Of a stretch of 51,000 nucleotides of DNA, positions 41,386-48,547 are shown piece by piece. The notes below the pieces were generated by a model. That model was not told the DNA's origin and searched no databases. It worked only from the letters and a program-made list of their open reading frames with translations. The DNA lies in assembly GCA_045655245.1 (NCBI GenBank), contig JAZOOX010000040.1, forward strand, positions 1 through 51,000. The letters run 5' to 3'. Origin of the DNA: RGIG8785 sp045655245 (GTDB taxonomy: Bacteria; Bacillota; Clostridia; RGIG8785). The position numbers and the translations under genes were made by a program. Positions within the stretch are counted from its first letter, which is position 1. Every line of letters begins with the position of its first letter.

Positions 41386-42564
41386 GTGGCAGATTATATC
41401 ACCCTCAGCCCCGCGCTTCAAAAGCGCATAAAAGAAGAAAATCCGTCATTGTTTGCCGATGGTGCCATCCGCCGTCGTGCAGGAAAAGACACTGCAAGTC
41501 CTCAACGTCCTGCCTATGTTCGCGATGTCGAAAAGATTTTGCACAGTCCCTACTATAATCGTTATACCGATAAAACGCAGGTCTTTTCTTTTTATAAGGA
41601 CGACGATATCAGCCGCCGCGCCTTGCACGTTCAATTGGTGTCCCGCATTGCCCGTAACATCGGTCGGGTTTTAGGGTTGAACCTTGACCTGATCGAAGCC
41701 ATTGCTCTGGGTCACGACATCGGGCATACCCCCTTCGGTCATGCAGGGGAGCGCTATTTAAACGAACTTTATCACGCCCATACAGGCCGCTATTTTATGC
41801 ATAACGTCCACAGCGTCCGCGTGTTAGATGGCATTTTCCATATGAATATCAGTCTCCAAACCTTAGACGGCATCCTTTGCCATAACGGTGAGATGGAAAT
41901 GGACGAGTACTGTCCCCGACCTTTGGGCGATTTCGATGCCTTTGACCGTATGGTAGAGGAGTGCTACCGCTCCCAAGAAGCGGTTACCGCCCTTGTTCCG
42001 GGTACGCTGGAAGGCTGTGTAGTGCGGGTTTCCGACATCATCGCTTATCTGGGAAAAGATCGACAGGACGCTTTGCGGACAGGCGTTTTAGAGAACGATA
42101 TCGTTTTCCAAAACGATAGAATCGGTCGCTTTAATGCCGTGATGATCAATAACCTGGTGGTCAACATCATTGAAAACAGTTATGGAAAACCCTATATTAA
42201 AATGGACCCCGAATTTTTTGATGCCCTTTCTTTGGGCAAACGGGAAAACTATAAGCTGATTTATGGCAGCGAAGAGCTTTTCTCCCAGCAGGAAAAGCAG
42301 ATCAAACCCATGTTCGAACGTCTTTACGAACGCTTCTTAAAAGACTTAAAAGAAGACAATCGAGACTCTTTGATTTTTACCCAACATATTGACTTCGTAC
42401 GGGAGCGGGGACGCTACTATGGTACCGCACACTATGGCGAGGAAGAACCCAATCAGGTGGTCACTGACTATTTGGCGAGTATGACCGATGAATATATGAC
42501 CGACCTGTACGAACACCTTTTCCCTGACGTGCCGAAAGTCGCTTTCGTCTCTTACTTCCGTTGA
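41386..42564 (+). CDS. dgt: dNTP triphosphohydrolase (dGTPase-like HD-domain protein)
   Basis: 392 residues from a GTG start with AGGAGGGG 5 bases upstream. HD-domain residues appear as ALHVQLVSRIARNIGR (first His) and ALGHDIGHTPFGHAGE (HD pair); YNRYTDKTQVFSF near residue 60 is typical of the Dgt family. Enzymes of this group cleave dGTP or other dNTPs to the nucleoside and triphosphate, keeping pools balanced and limiting phage. The family is broad, so nucleotide preference is unknown. The marR gene follows with its promoter starting 2 bases after this stop codon. Confidence 0.88.
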   Translation: MADYITLSPALQKRIKEENPSLFADGAIRRRAGKDTASPQRPAYVRDVEKILHSPYYNRYTDKTQVFSFYKDDDISRRALHVQLVSRIARNIGRVLGLNLDLIEAIALGHDIGHTPFGHAGERYLNELYHAHTGRYFMHNVHSVRVLDGIFHMNISLQTLDGILCHNGEMEMDEYCPRPLGDFDAFDRMVEECYRSQEAVTALVPGTLEGCVVRVSDIIAYLGKDRQDALRTGVLENDIVFQNDRIGRFNAVMINNLVVNIIENSYGKPYIKMDPEFFDALSLGKRENYKLIYGSEELFSQQEKQIKPMFERLYERFLKDLKEDNRDSLIFTQHIDFVRERGRYYGTAHYGEEEPNQVVTDYLASMTDEYMTDLYEHLFPDVPKVAFVSYFR

Positions 42565-42565
42565 C

Positions 42566-42594
42566 TTGACAGAACTTGCGGGGTATGCTATAAT
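42566..42594 (+). promoter_or_regulatory. marR promoter
   Basis: TTGACA (42566-42571) and TATAAT (42589-42594), spacer 17. Confidence 0.88.
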
Positions 42595-42616
42595 CAATTT
42601 GTTGATTTTGCAACAA
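42592..42616 (+). promoter_or_regulatory. Overlapping operator-like inverted repeats at the marR promoter
   Basis: AATCAA-TTTG-TTGATT (42592-42607) overlaps TTGTTG-ATTTTG-CAACAA (42599-42616), both perfect 6-bp repeats, from the end of the -10 box to the RBS. Such positions are typical of autorepressing MarR proteins. Confidence 0.65.
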
Positions 42617-42628
42617 GGTGGAAAGAAT

Positions 42629-43072
42629 ATGAACGAACGTTTCGAGACCTTTACGGTCTTGATGACTAAAATCAGTCGTAATATCCGAAAGATCAAAGCG
42701 GGCGTAATGTCCGAGTTTGATTTAAAGAGCGCCCATGTTTCCTGTGTTTATTATCTCTATAAATCAGGACCGCTGACCGCAACCGAGCTATGTGAAGCCT
42801 GTGAAGAGGATAAGGCGGCAGTATCCCGTTCCATTGATTATTTAGAGAAAAACGGATATATTGTCTGTGATTCCGAAACGGCAAAACGCTATAAAACGCC
42901 TCTACGTCTCACCGATAAAGGCAACGAGATCGGCAGACGCCTTGCTGACCGTGTGGATAGCGTACTGGACGAGGTTGGTGCCGAGATGGGGGATGAAATG
43001 CGTAAAACGATGTATGAAAGCTTGTCCATCGTCTGCGAAGACCTTCAAACCATCAGCCAACGCTATGAATAA
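42629..43072 (+). CDS. MarR-family transcriptional regulator
   Basis: 147 residues. A winged helix lies at about 45-105 (SCVYYLYKSGPLTATELCE, then the recognition helix AAVSRSIDYLEKNGYI and wing KRYKTPLRLTDKG), with flanking dimerisation helices. MarR proteins usually repress a neighbour and themselves until a small ligand or oxidant binds. Three cysteines (in SCVYY and in LCEACEED) could be redox sensors; this is inference. ATG 42629 has AAGGTGG upstream. Overlapping inverted repeats at the promoter suggest autoregulation. No efflux pump is adjacent; the preceding dGTPase gene is the nearest candidate target. Confidence 0.88.
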   Translation: MNERFETFTVLMTKISRNIRKIKAGVMSEFDLKSAHVSCVYYLYKSGPLTATELCEACEEDKAAVSRSIDYLEKNGYIVCDSETAKRYKTPLRLTDKGNEIGRRLADRVDSVLDEVGAEMGDEMRKTMYESLSIVCEDLQTISQRYE

Positions 43073-43135
43073 AGAACTCCTTTTAAGGGCAAAAAAAGAT
43101 TTTAAAAAATTTTTCGATTTTTTTGAAAATAATAC

Positions 43136-43164
43136 TTGATTTATGAAAATCTTTATGCTATAAT
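43136..43164 (+). promoter_or_regulatory. tRNA-Leu promoter
   Basis: TTGATT (43136-43141) and TATAAT (43159-43164), spacer 17, with the tRNA starting 22 bases later. Confidence 0.8.
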
Positions 43165-43185
43165 ACACACTGTTGACAGCAATAT

Positions 43186-43272
43186 GCGGATATGGCGGAA
43201 TTGGCAGACGCGCATGGTTCAGGTCCATGTGAAAGCAATTTCATGGAGGTTCAAGTCCTCTTATCCGCACCA
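43186..43272 (+). tRNA. tRNA-Leu (anticodon CAG)
   Basis: 87 bases. Acceptor arm GCGGATA / TATCCGC, anticodon stem CATGG / CCATG around loop TTCAGGT (anticodon CAG, codon CTG), a long variable arm (TGAAA-GCAA-TTTCA) as in class II tRNAs, T loop TTCAAGT, and encoded CCA. Confidence 0.96.
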
Positions 43273-43307
43273 AAAACAGCACCGACTAAGTTCGGTGCTG
43301 TTTTTTT
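43273..43307 (+). terminator. tRNA-Leu terminator
   Basis: Stem CAGCACCGA / TCGGTGCTG with a 6-base loop and seven T, directly after the CCA end. Confidence 0.92.
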
Positions 43308-43317
43308 CCGTACAGGT

Positions 43318-44085
43318 TTACACATATTTTCGCATATGGGAAAGCGCCGCTTTTTCCAGGCGGGAGACCTGCGCCTGGGAAATACCGATTTCGCCTGCTA
43401 CTTCCATTTGGGTCTTGCCCTGAAAGAAACGCAGATTTAAAATATCCCGTTCCCGTTGGTTTAAACGGCTCATTGCCTGAGAAACGGTGATTTCCCGCAG
43501 CCAGTTTTCATCGGTGCACTTGGCGTCTTTAACCTGGTCCATTACATACATGGTATCCCCGTTGTCATTGTAAATCGGCTCAAAAAGGGATACGGGGTCT
43601 TGGATGGCATCCAGCGCCATAACCACATCCTCTCGGGGGAGCGCCAGTTCCCGTGCGATTTCGTCCACGTTTGCTTCGCGGGATTCGTTGCCCGTGATCC
43701 TTTCCTTGACCTGCAGGGCACGATAGGCAGTGTCTCGTAAAGAGCGGCTGACCCGAATGGCGTTATTGTCCCGCAGATAGCGGCGGATCTCTCCGATGAT
43801 CATGGGAACGGCATAGGTTGAAAAACGGACGTTTAAGGATAGGTCGAAGTTCTCAACCGACTTTAAAAGTCCGATGCATCCGACTTGAAAGAGATCGTCC
43901 AACACCTCGCCGCGGTTGGAAAACTTTTGTACCACGCTTAAAACCAGCCGTAAATTCCCCTGAATAAACAGTTCTCTCGCTTCGGTATCCCCGTCTTTGA
44001 TTTGATGTAACAACTTCATATTTTCTTCGTTGGTAAAGGTGGGAAGCTTTGCGGTATTGACACCGCAGATTTCTACCTTGTTCAA
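43318..44085 (-). CDS. sigG: RNA polymerase sporulation sigma factor SigG
   Basis: 255 residues. Nearly every block matches B. subtilis SigG: N-terminal NKVEICGVNTAKLP, region 2 GNLRLVLSVVQKFSNRG and DDLFQVGCIGLLKS, RFSTYAVPMIIGEIRRYL, the DAIQDPVSLFEPIYND segment, and region 4 with FFQGKTQMEVAGEIGIS. SigG drives late forespore gene expression. Normally spoIIGA and sigE precede it; here the upstream gene is a surface protein, so sigG stands apart. RBS AGGTGAAAAG. I could not place a sigma-F type promoter in the 175 bp upstream with confidence. Confidence 0.97.
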   Translation of the reverse strand: MNKVEICGVNTAKLPTFTNEENMKLLHQIKDGDTEARELFIQGNLRLVLSVVQKFSNRGEVLDDLFQVGCIGLLKSVENFDLSLNVRFSTYAVPMIIGEIRRYLRDNNAIRVSRSLRDTAYRALQVKERITGNESREANVDEIARELALPREDVVMALDAIQDPVSLFEPIYNDNGDTMYVMDQVKDAKCTDENWLREITVSQAMSRLNQRERDILNLRFFQGKTQMEVAGEIGISQAQVSRLEKAALSHMRKYV

Positions 44086-44260
44086 CTTTTCACCTCCGAA
44101 TTTTCTCTCTGTTTTCAGTATTGCCTTTTGGGCGATTTATATAACATCGTTTGTCCAAAGAAAAAGGTTCGTTGAATTGACACGTTTCTACCCATAACAT
44201 CGGTCTAAAATCGACTTGGACTATTATCTTCGACACCAAAGTCGGTTATCCTTTGTCCTT

Positions 44261-44302
44261 AAAAACAAAAAGCGCCCTGCGGCAATGCCGCAAGGCTCTT
44301 TT
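44261..44302 (-). terminator. Terminator of the SLH beta-helix gene
   Basis: A long stem around GCGGC-AAT-GCCGC with two internal mismatches; on minus it is followed by TTTTTGTTTTT. Confidence 0.85.
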
Positions 44303-44308
44303 GACGGT

Positions 44309-46618
44309 TTATCTGTTTATTTTTTCAATGTCGTCCTTTAATTTTAAGGCTTCAAGGCTCCCTGAAAATGTGTTTTCTTGCAAGTTTAAGGTACCCATAT
44401 GACCTGCAACAATATGTCCCGTGGAGTTTCCGCTATCCTTAAAAGTGCAGTTTTTAACTGTTATGTTCTTGGCCTCACGTAATTCCAACTGAACTCCGAA
44501 ATTGTTGTCAAAGGTGCAGTTTTCAAAGACCACTTCACCCTGGTGGATGGTCTTGACCGACGTTCGCCCCTGATCGGCGCAAGCGTGGACCGTTGCACCG
44601 AAGGGAGCGTTGCCAATGGGACCAAACCCGCAGTTGGAGATGCTGGTGTTCTTGACAACGACCTTATCGATATAGTCGGACTCCAACCAATGTAATTCGG
44701 GGGCAATCATTATCCCGATGGGGCGGCGGTCAACCAGACAGTTTTCCACCGTGCCGTTGGCTTTGATCAAAATCCCGCGGGCACGTCCGTTGGTGAAGGA
44801 GGTGTTTTTGATCTCAAATCCGTTGCACATTTCATTTTCATTGACAACCCAGCCGGGGTATTCCATCACAGGGTCTTTGTTTAAAACGACCTTGTACCAT
44901 TGACGACTGTTGAAAGTCCACACACCCACGTTTTCCACTACGTCAACGGGGGAGATATAGTCACTGATCGGCTCGGCAGAAACAACGGTTGCCTCGTCTA
45001 AAAACTCGTATTCTCTAGAATAAAAACGAAGCACGTCACCGGGCAGGAACTGCTGACGGATGTTCCATACGGTGATGGTGTAGGTATTCTTGCCCAGCTT
45101 TTCACCGGCACGGCTGTAAACGCCGTGGATGTTGGTGCCGTCGTCACCGTTGGCTTCGACGGTACAATCAATAACGGAGAAACTTTTTCGCAGACCGTTG
45201 ACGTGGAATCCGGTGCCCGAAATCGAAGTCAAACGGGGAATAACGCCTCCCAAAGGAGTGGGGCCGGGAACAATCTTAACCTGTTGGTAAATACTACGGT
45301 TGGTCTTGTTACCAAATCCTTCCGAAACGGCAACGTCACCGCTGTGAATGGTAACGTCGTTCAGATTGAAGCCGTCACTTTCCTCGATGTAGAAGGTGTT
45401 TGCCTTTCCGCTGCCGCGAAAAACAAAATAGTCACCGATATTTGCATGTTGGGCAATATTGAAAACTTTGGCAGAATTAATACGCCAACGATTTCCTTCT
45501 AAGTGTTCGATCTCCTTTCCCGAAAAACTGACCGACCATGCATCGGTAGACAGCAACCCCGCTGCAGTATAAAAGTCACCGGCAACAGTCTCGGTGGCTG
45601 AAAATACACAAGGATAAGCAGGATCTATCCAAAGGTCAAAATAAAATCCTTCGGGGTCGAAAGCGATGATCTCACCTTGGGTGTAAACGGGAATTTCGTA
45701 GTCAACGGTCAGGTTTTCTACTTTTAGGTTGTAGCCGTTATTGACATAGAAGCCGAAGGCTGTCTTCCTTTGAAACAATAAGGTGGTGTTGTTTCCTTTG
45801 ACCGTAAAGTTCCGCATGTTGGACAGATCAATATGACACCTGGCGGCAGAGGGGACGCGGAAGATACCTTCGGGCAGAGTCACTTCACTTGCACCCGAGT
45901 TGTATGCATCCGAGATCATCTTGTTGATGTCCACATCCTCGCGGATGATGCCTTTGTAAACGGGGGAGTATTCCCCCGGAGCAGTCTTTTCAATAGGGGT
46001 CTGGCACTTGTCATAGAACCGTTTGACCAGAACCGCCGTTTCGGCACGGGTGGCAAGTCCTAAGGGATTAAAACTGCCGTCGGTGTTCCCTGTAATCACT
46101 CCCAGCGCTACTGCTTTTTGTACAGCATCCTGGGTCCAGTCGGAAATTCTGTCCTCGTCGGTAAAGTCTTTTTTGCCCGCCTTGACGTTGCCCCGAAGCC
46201 CCTCCCAAAGCCGGACCAATACAACCGTCATCTCTTCCCGGGTGATGGGCTGGTCCGGGAAGATCCTGTTGTTCTTCACCATTTGGGCAGGAATAATATC
46301 CCGACGGACGGCTTCGGTAACGGTCTTCGAAAACCACTGTTCTTCTGCAACGTCGTCAAAGGTCTTTTCGTATTTCAACGCGCGGATATGGGGTACTTTC
46401 AGCGCCAAAGTCAAAAACTCGGCACGGGTAACCGATGCTTCGGGGTCAAAGAGGGTCTCGCTCTTTCCGCTGATAATGCCTTTTTGATAGAGGGGCATCA
46501 CATAGTTCCGCGCCCAGTGACCGCTTAAGTCGGTAAACCCTGCGGCGCCGACTCGATCGACGGTCCAAAGGGGGAGAACCAGGCATAGGGAAAGCAGTAC
46601 CGCCATTGTTTTTTTCAT
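44309..46618 (-). CDS. SLH-anchored right-handed beta-helix protein
   Basis: 769 residues with a signal peptide (MAVLLSLCLVLPLWTV). Three SLH repeats fill about residues 25-205 (FTDLSGHWARNYVMPLYQKG; TFDDVAEEQWFSKTVTEA; FTDEDRISDWTQDAVQKA). The remainder is a beta-helix with repeats such as MRNFTVKGNNTTLLFQ, VENLTVDYEIPVY, VENCLVDRRPIGIMI, FENCTFDNNFGVQLEL and VKNCTFKDSGNST, the pattern of pectate lyases and related glycan hydrolases or lyases. The insert near residues 310-480 and the DDGTNIHGVYSRAG stretch resemble galactosidase-type beta-helix enzymes (GH110-like), but I cannot assign a substrate. It probably acts on polysaccharide at the cell surface. Confidence 0.85.
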   Translation of the reverse strand: MKKTMAVLLSLCLVLPLWTVDRVGAAGFTDLSGHWARNYVMPLYQKGIISGKSETLFDPEASVTRAEFLTLALKVPHIRALKYEKTFDDVAEEQWFSKTVTEAVRRDIIPAQMVKNNRIFPDQPITREEMTVVLVRLWEGLRGNVKAGKKDFTDEDRISDWTQDAVQKAVALGVITGNTDGSFNPLGLATRAETAVLVKRFYDKCQTPIEKTAPGEYSPVYKGIIREDVDINKMISDAYNSGASEVTLPEGIFRVPSAARCHIDLSNMRNFTVKGNNTTLLFQRKTAFGFYVNNGYNLKVENLTVDYEIPVYTQGEIIAFDPEGFYFDLWIDPAYPCVFSATETVAGDFYTAAGLLSTDAWSVSFSGKEIEHLEGNRWRINSAKVFNIAQHANIGDYFVFRGSGKANTFYIEESDGFNLNDVTIHSGDVAVSEGFGNKTNRSIYQQVKIVPGPTPLGGVIPRLTSISGTGFHVNGLRKSFSVIDCTVEANGDDGTNIHGVYSRAGEKLGKNTYTITVWNIRQQFLPGDVLRFYSREYEFLDEATVVSAEPISDYISPVDVVENVGVWTFNSRQWYKVVLNKDPVMEYPGWVVNENEMCNGFEIKNTSFTNGRARGILIKANGTVENCLVDRRPIGIMIAPELHWLESDYIDKVVVKNTSISNCGFGPIGNAPFGATVHACADQGRTSVKTIHQGEVVFENCTFDNNFGVQLELREAKNITVKNCTFKDSGNSTGHIVAGHMGTLNLQENTFSGSLEALKLKDDIEKINR

Positions 46619-46648
46619 TTCATTCCCTCCCGAATATCATATGATCGT

Positions 46649-46677
46649 ATTATAGCATAAAAAGAAAATTTTGTCTA
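46649..46677 (-). promoter_or_regulatory. Promoter of the SLH beta-helix gene
   Basis: On minus, TAGACA (46677-46672) and TATAAT (46654-46649), spacer 17. A palindrome ATCATATGAT (46636-46645) lies between it and the RBS. Confidence 0.75.
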
Positions 46678-46733
46678 TACAACGAAAATGCTATACCAAG
46701 GGAAACTTTTAATTCGTTCCACTTGGGTGCTAT

Positions 46734-46764
46734 TAAAAAAAGTCAGCCAAAAGGCTGACTTTTT
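46734..46764 (-). terminator. Terminator of the degV-like gene
   Basis: Stem AGTCAGCC / GGCTGACT with an AAAA loop, with A and T runs on both sides, directly after the minus-strand stop codon. Confidence 0.92.
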
Positions 46765-46765
46765 A

Positions 46766-47629
46766 TTATCGTTCGGTACCGATGAAGAACAGGGCAAGCG
46801 TTCCCGGGCCTGAATGTGCGCCGATGACGGGGCCGACGTCGGTGATGATTTCGGTCTTTCCGCCGGTGCGCTCGAAGATCAGGGCTGCCAATGCTTCCGC
46901 ATCGGCAAGACAGTCACCATGGGAAATGTAGATGGGACCCTGACCCACTGTTTCTGCCAGTTCTACATACTTGTCGGCAAGCATGGAAATTGAATTTTTG
47001 CGACTTCGTGCTTTGGTAACCTTGACCAGATGCCCCTCGTAGTCTACGTGTAAAATCGGCTTGATCCCCAGGGCGTTACCAACAAATGCAACGGTGGGGC
47101 TGACCCGTCCGCCGCGTTTTAAGTACATTAAATCATCGACAGTAAACCAATGACAAAGCTTGGTAATGTGCTTATCTACATAAGCGGCAGTCTCTTCAAT
47201 GGTGGCGCCTTCTGCCTTTTTGTCAACGGCTAATTTAACCAGCATCCCTTGCCCTGCCGAAGCGGCGAGGGTGTCTACCGCGATTATCTTGCGGTCGGGG
47301 TACTGGCTTCGCAAGTCTTCTGCCGCCATCCGCGCCGAGTTATAAGTCGTACTCAGCCCCGACGAGAAGGAAATGTACAATACGTCCTTGCCGTCTACTA
47401 ACGTCTTTTCAAACGCCTCGCGGAACATTTCGCTGTTAATGGCAGAAGTCTTTGCGGTAGACCCCTGACGCATCTTTTCGTAGAACAGGGAAGGCTCCAT
47501 ATCAAAAGCGGAATACTCTTTATCGTCGTCATCAAAACGGAAGAATAGACCGGATACTGCAACACCCCATTCTTTCAGAAGAGCGAGGGAGATGTCGCAT
47601 CCCGAATCGGTGTGGATTACAAAACTCAT
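46766..47629 (-). CDS. DegV-family fatty-acid-binding protein
   Basis: 287 residues, full length. N-terminal VIHTDSGCDISLALL, then GSTAKTSAINSEMF, YISFSSGLSTTYNSA, VDTLAASAGQGMLV and DLMYLKRGGRVS are the conserved DegV blocks. The family binds a fatty acid; in Gram-positive bacteria relatives (FakB) present it to the kinase FakA. No fakA-like gene is adjacent. It is a single gene with a consensus promoter and terminator. Confidence 0.93.
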   Translation of the reverse strand: MSFVIHTDSGCDISLALLKEWGVAVSGLFFRFDDDDKEYSAFDMEPSLFYEKMRQGSTAKTSAINSEMFREAFEKTLVDGKDVLYISFSSGLSTTYNSARMAAEDLRSQYPDRKIIAVDTLAASAGQGMLVKLAVDKKAEGATIEETAAYVDKHITKLCHWFTVDDLMYLKRGGRVSPTVAFVGNALGIKPILHVDYEGHLVKVTKARSRKNSISMLADKYVELAETVGQGPIYISHGDCLADAEALAALIFERTGGKTEIITDVGPVIGAHSGPGTLALFFIGTER

Positions 47630-47655
47630 AGCAATACCTCCTTACTTATATATGC

Positions 47656-47684
47656 ATTATACACCCTGCTTGTTGAAATGTCAA
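47656..47684 (-). promoter_or_regulatory. degV-like gene promoter
   Basis: On minus, TTGACA (47684-47679) and TATAAT (47661-47656), spacer 17, preceded by TG at the extended -10. Confidence 0.9.
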
Positions 47685-47686
47685 CA
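47671..47686 (-). promoter_or_regulatory. Inverted repeat over the degV -35 box
   Basis: TGTTGA-AATG-TCAACA, perfect 6-bp arms, covers the -35 hexamer. It could be a repressor site, for example for a lipid-responsive regulator; no such regulator is encoded here. Confidence 0.4.
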
Positions 47687-47752
47687 TCCAAATAAAAAAG
47701 ACCGAACCGGCACCTTCGATCCGCTTGTCGATCCGATAAATTCGAAAACCTC

Positions 47753-47781
47753 TTGACAAACAAAGGATATTGTGTTAAACT
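47753..47781 (+). promoter_or_regulatory. tRNA-Pro promoter
   Basis: TTGACA (47753-47758) and TAAACT (47776-47781), spacer 17. Confidence 0.75.
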
Positions 47782-47794
47782 TTTTCGTGTTCGT

Positions 47795-47871
47795 CGGGGT
47801 GTAGCTCAGTTTGGTAGAGTGCATGGTTCGGGTCCATGAGGCCACAGGTTCAAATCCTGCCACTCCGACCA
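47795..47871 (+). tRNA. tRNA-Pro (anticodon CGG)
   Basis: 77 bases. Acceptor arm CGGGGTG / CACTCCG (one G-U pair), D arm with TAGCTCAGTTTGGTAGAG, anticodon stem CATGG / CCATG around TTCGGGT (anticodon CGG), T loop TTCAAAT and encoded CCA. Confidence 0.96.
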
Positions 47872-47872
47872 G

Positions 47873-47910
47873 AAAAAACGACAGTAATCGACAGATTGCT
47901 GTCGTTTTTT
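47873..47910 (+). terminator. tRNA-Pro terminator
   Basis: An 11-bp stem (47879-47889 with 47894-47904, one G-U) closed by GACA and followed by six T. Confidence 0.92.
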
Positions 47911-48080
47911 CAGCTAAATTCGCTTACGCGAGCTAAATGTGTTTTCAACACGCTAAATTACCTCGCAGCTAAATTGACCTTTGGTCATCTTAAAGCGAAT
48001 TTAATTTAGCTGTTCCGTTAGAAACAATTTAGCTATTGCGAAGCAATAATTTCACTTTGCAACTTGTTGCAAAATTTCGC
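47911..48080. repeat. Array of small hairpins joined by GCTAAATT units
   Basis: Five short perfect hairpins lie in a row: TCGC-TTAC-GCGA (47920-47931), GTGTT-TTC-AACAC (47939-47951), GACC-TTT-GGTC (47976-47986), ATTGC-GAA-GCAAT (48035-48047) and TTTGCAA-CTTG-TTGCAAA (48056-48073). Between them the unit GCTAAATT or GCTAAATG recurs at 47913, 47932, 47952 and 47968, then inverted as AATTTAGC at 48003 and 48026 and as AATTTCRC near 48049 and 48073. The outer copies CAGCTAAATT (47911-47920) and AATTTAGCTG (48003-48012) form a perfect 10-bp inverted repeat. No coding sequence is seen. It looks like a nested, non-autonomous repeat element. Confidence 0.75.
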
Positions 48081-48162
48081 TAACAAAAATTCCGTGATTG
48101 CTGAAATCTTTGCCATTACTACATTTTCAAGTAAATCCTATAAGAACTTCCGCACCACCTTA

Positions 48163-48195
48163 AACCTCAGAAGCCAAGCGGTTTCTGAGGTTTTT
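48163..48195. terminator. Terminator-like hairpin with no gene upstream
   Basis: AACCTCAGAA (48163-48172) and TTCTGAGGTT (48183-48192), a perfect 10-bp stem followed by T. No intact gene ends here on plus; it may belong to the decayed integrase region. The bases 48081-48162 and 48387-48478 show no gene. Confidence 0.7.
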
Positions 48196-48239
48196 GCTTT
48201 GTTTGAAAAACCTCATTTTTCGGTTTTGACCACATGTTT

Positions 48240-48386
48240 TCATCTCCAACTGTGGGACAAAAGTTTTTTCTTTGTTTTCACCGTATCCTCATAGAGATGG
48301 TCGTTTATCTTACGGATGTATCCTGTGCCGGGCGTTCTCATCTTGCCCTTTTGGGGCTTAGATTTGGTTTGCGACGGCTTTTTTGT
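48240..48386 (-). pseudogene. Decayed N-terminal fragment of a tyrosine-recombinase-type integrase
   Basis: A minus-strand frame without an RBS reads KGKMRTPGTGYIRKINDHLY (about 48348-48291) before running into an unrelated tail and a TGA at 48242-48240. The piece GTGYIRKINDHLYE closely resembles the arm-type DNA-binding start of gut-Firmicute integrases (GTGYxRQxNDHLWEGRY). An upstream minus-strand frame with a GGGGGCG RBS (ATG about 48450, MKRLTPDSTR) ends at a stop near 48358, which may be the frameshifted N-terminus. The rest of the integrase is missing. It lies beside tRNA-Pro, a usual integration target. Confidence 0.5.
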
Positions 48387-48478
48387 TTATCTGCGATTGT
48401 TTCTTCGTTGTCGTTTGTATCCTTGTTGAATCGGGTGTTAATCTTTTCATTCGCCCCCTTTTTTCTGTTATTAGTTGC

Positions 48479-48508
48479 TTGACAAAAAGGCAACAAAACG
48501 TGTATAAT
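48479..48508 (+). promoter_or_regulatory. Promoter of the membrane-anchored protein and SLH gene
   Basis: TTGACA (48479-48484) and TATAAT (48503-48508), spacer 18, with TG one base before the -10. Confidence 0.82.
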
Positions 48509-48547
48509 ATAACTACGTATCTGTATGTCAGAAATCCGGAGGTCATA

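Noticed and set aside
47911..48080. CRISPR array
   Set aside because: Repeat units are only 8 bases, spacings are irregular and the sequences between form hairpins; no cas genes are present.
47842..48480. Direct repeat of the tRNA-Pro 3' end as an att site
   Set aside because: I looked for a second copy of the T-arm/acceptor sequence downstream and saw none inside the window.
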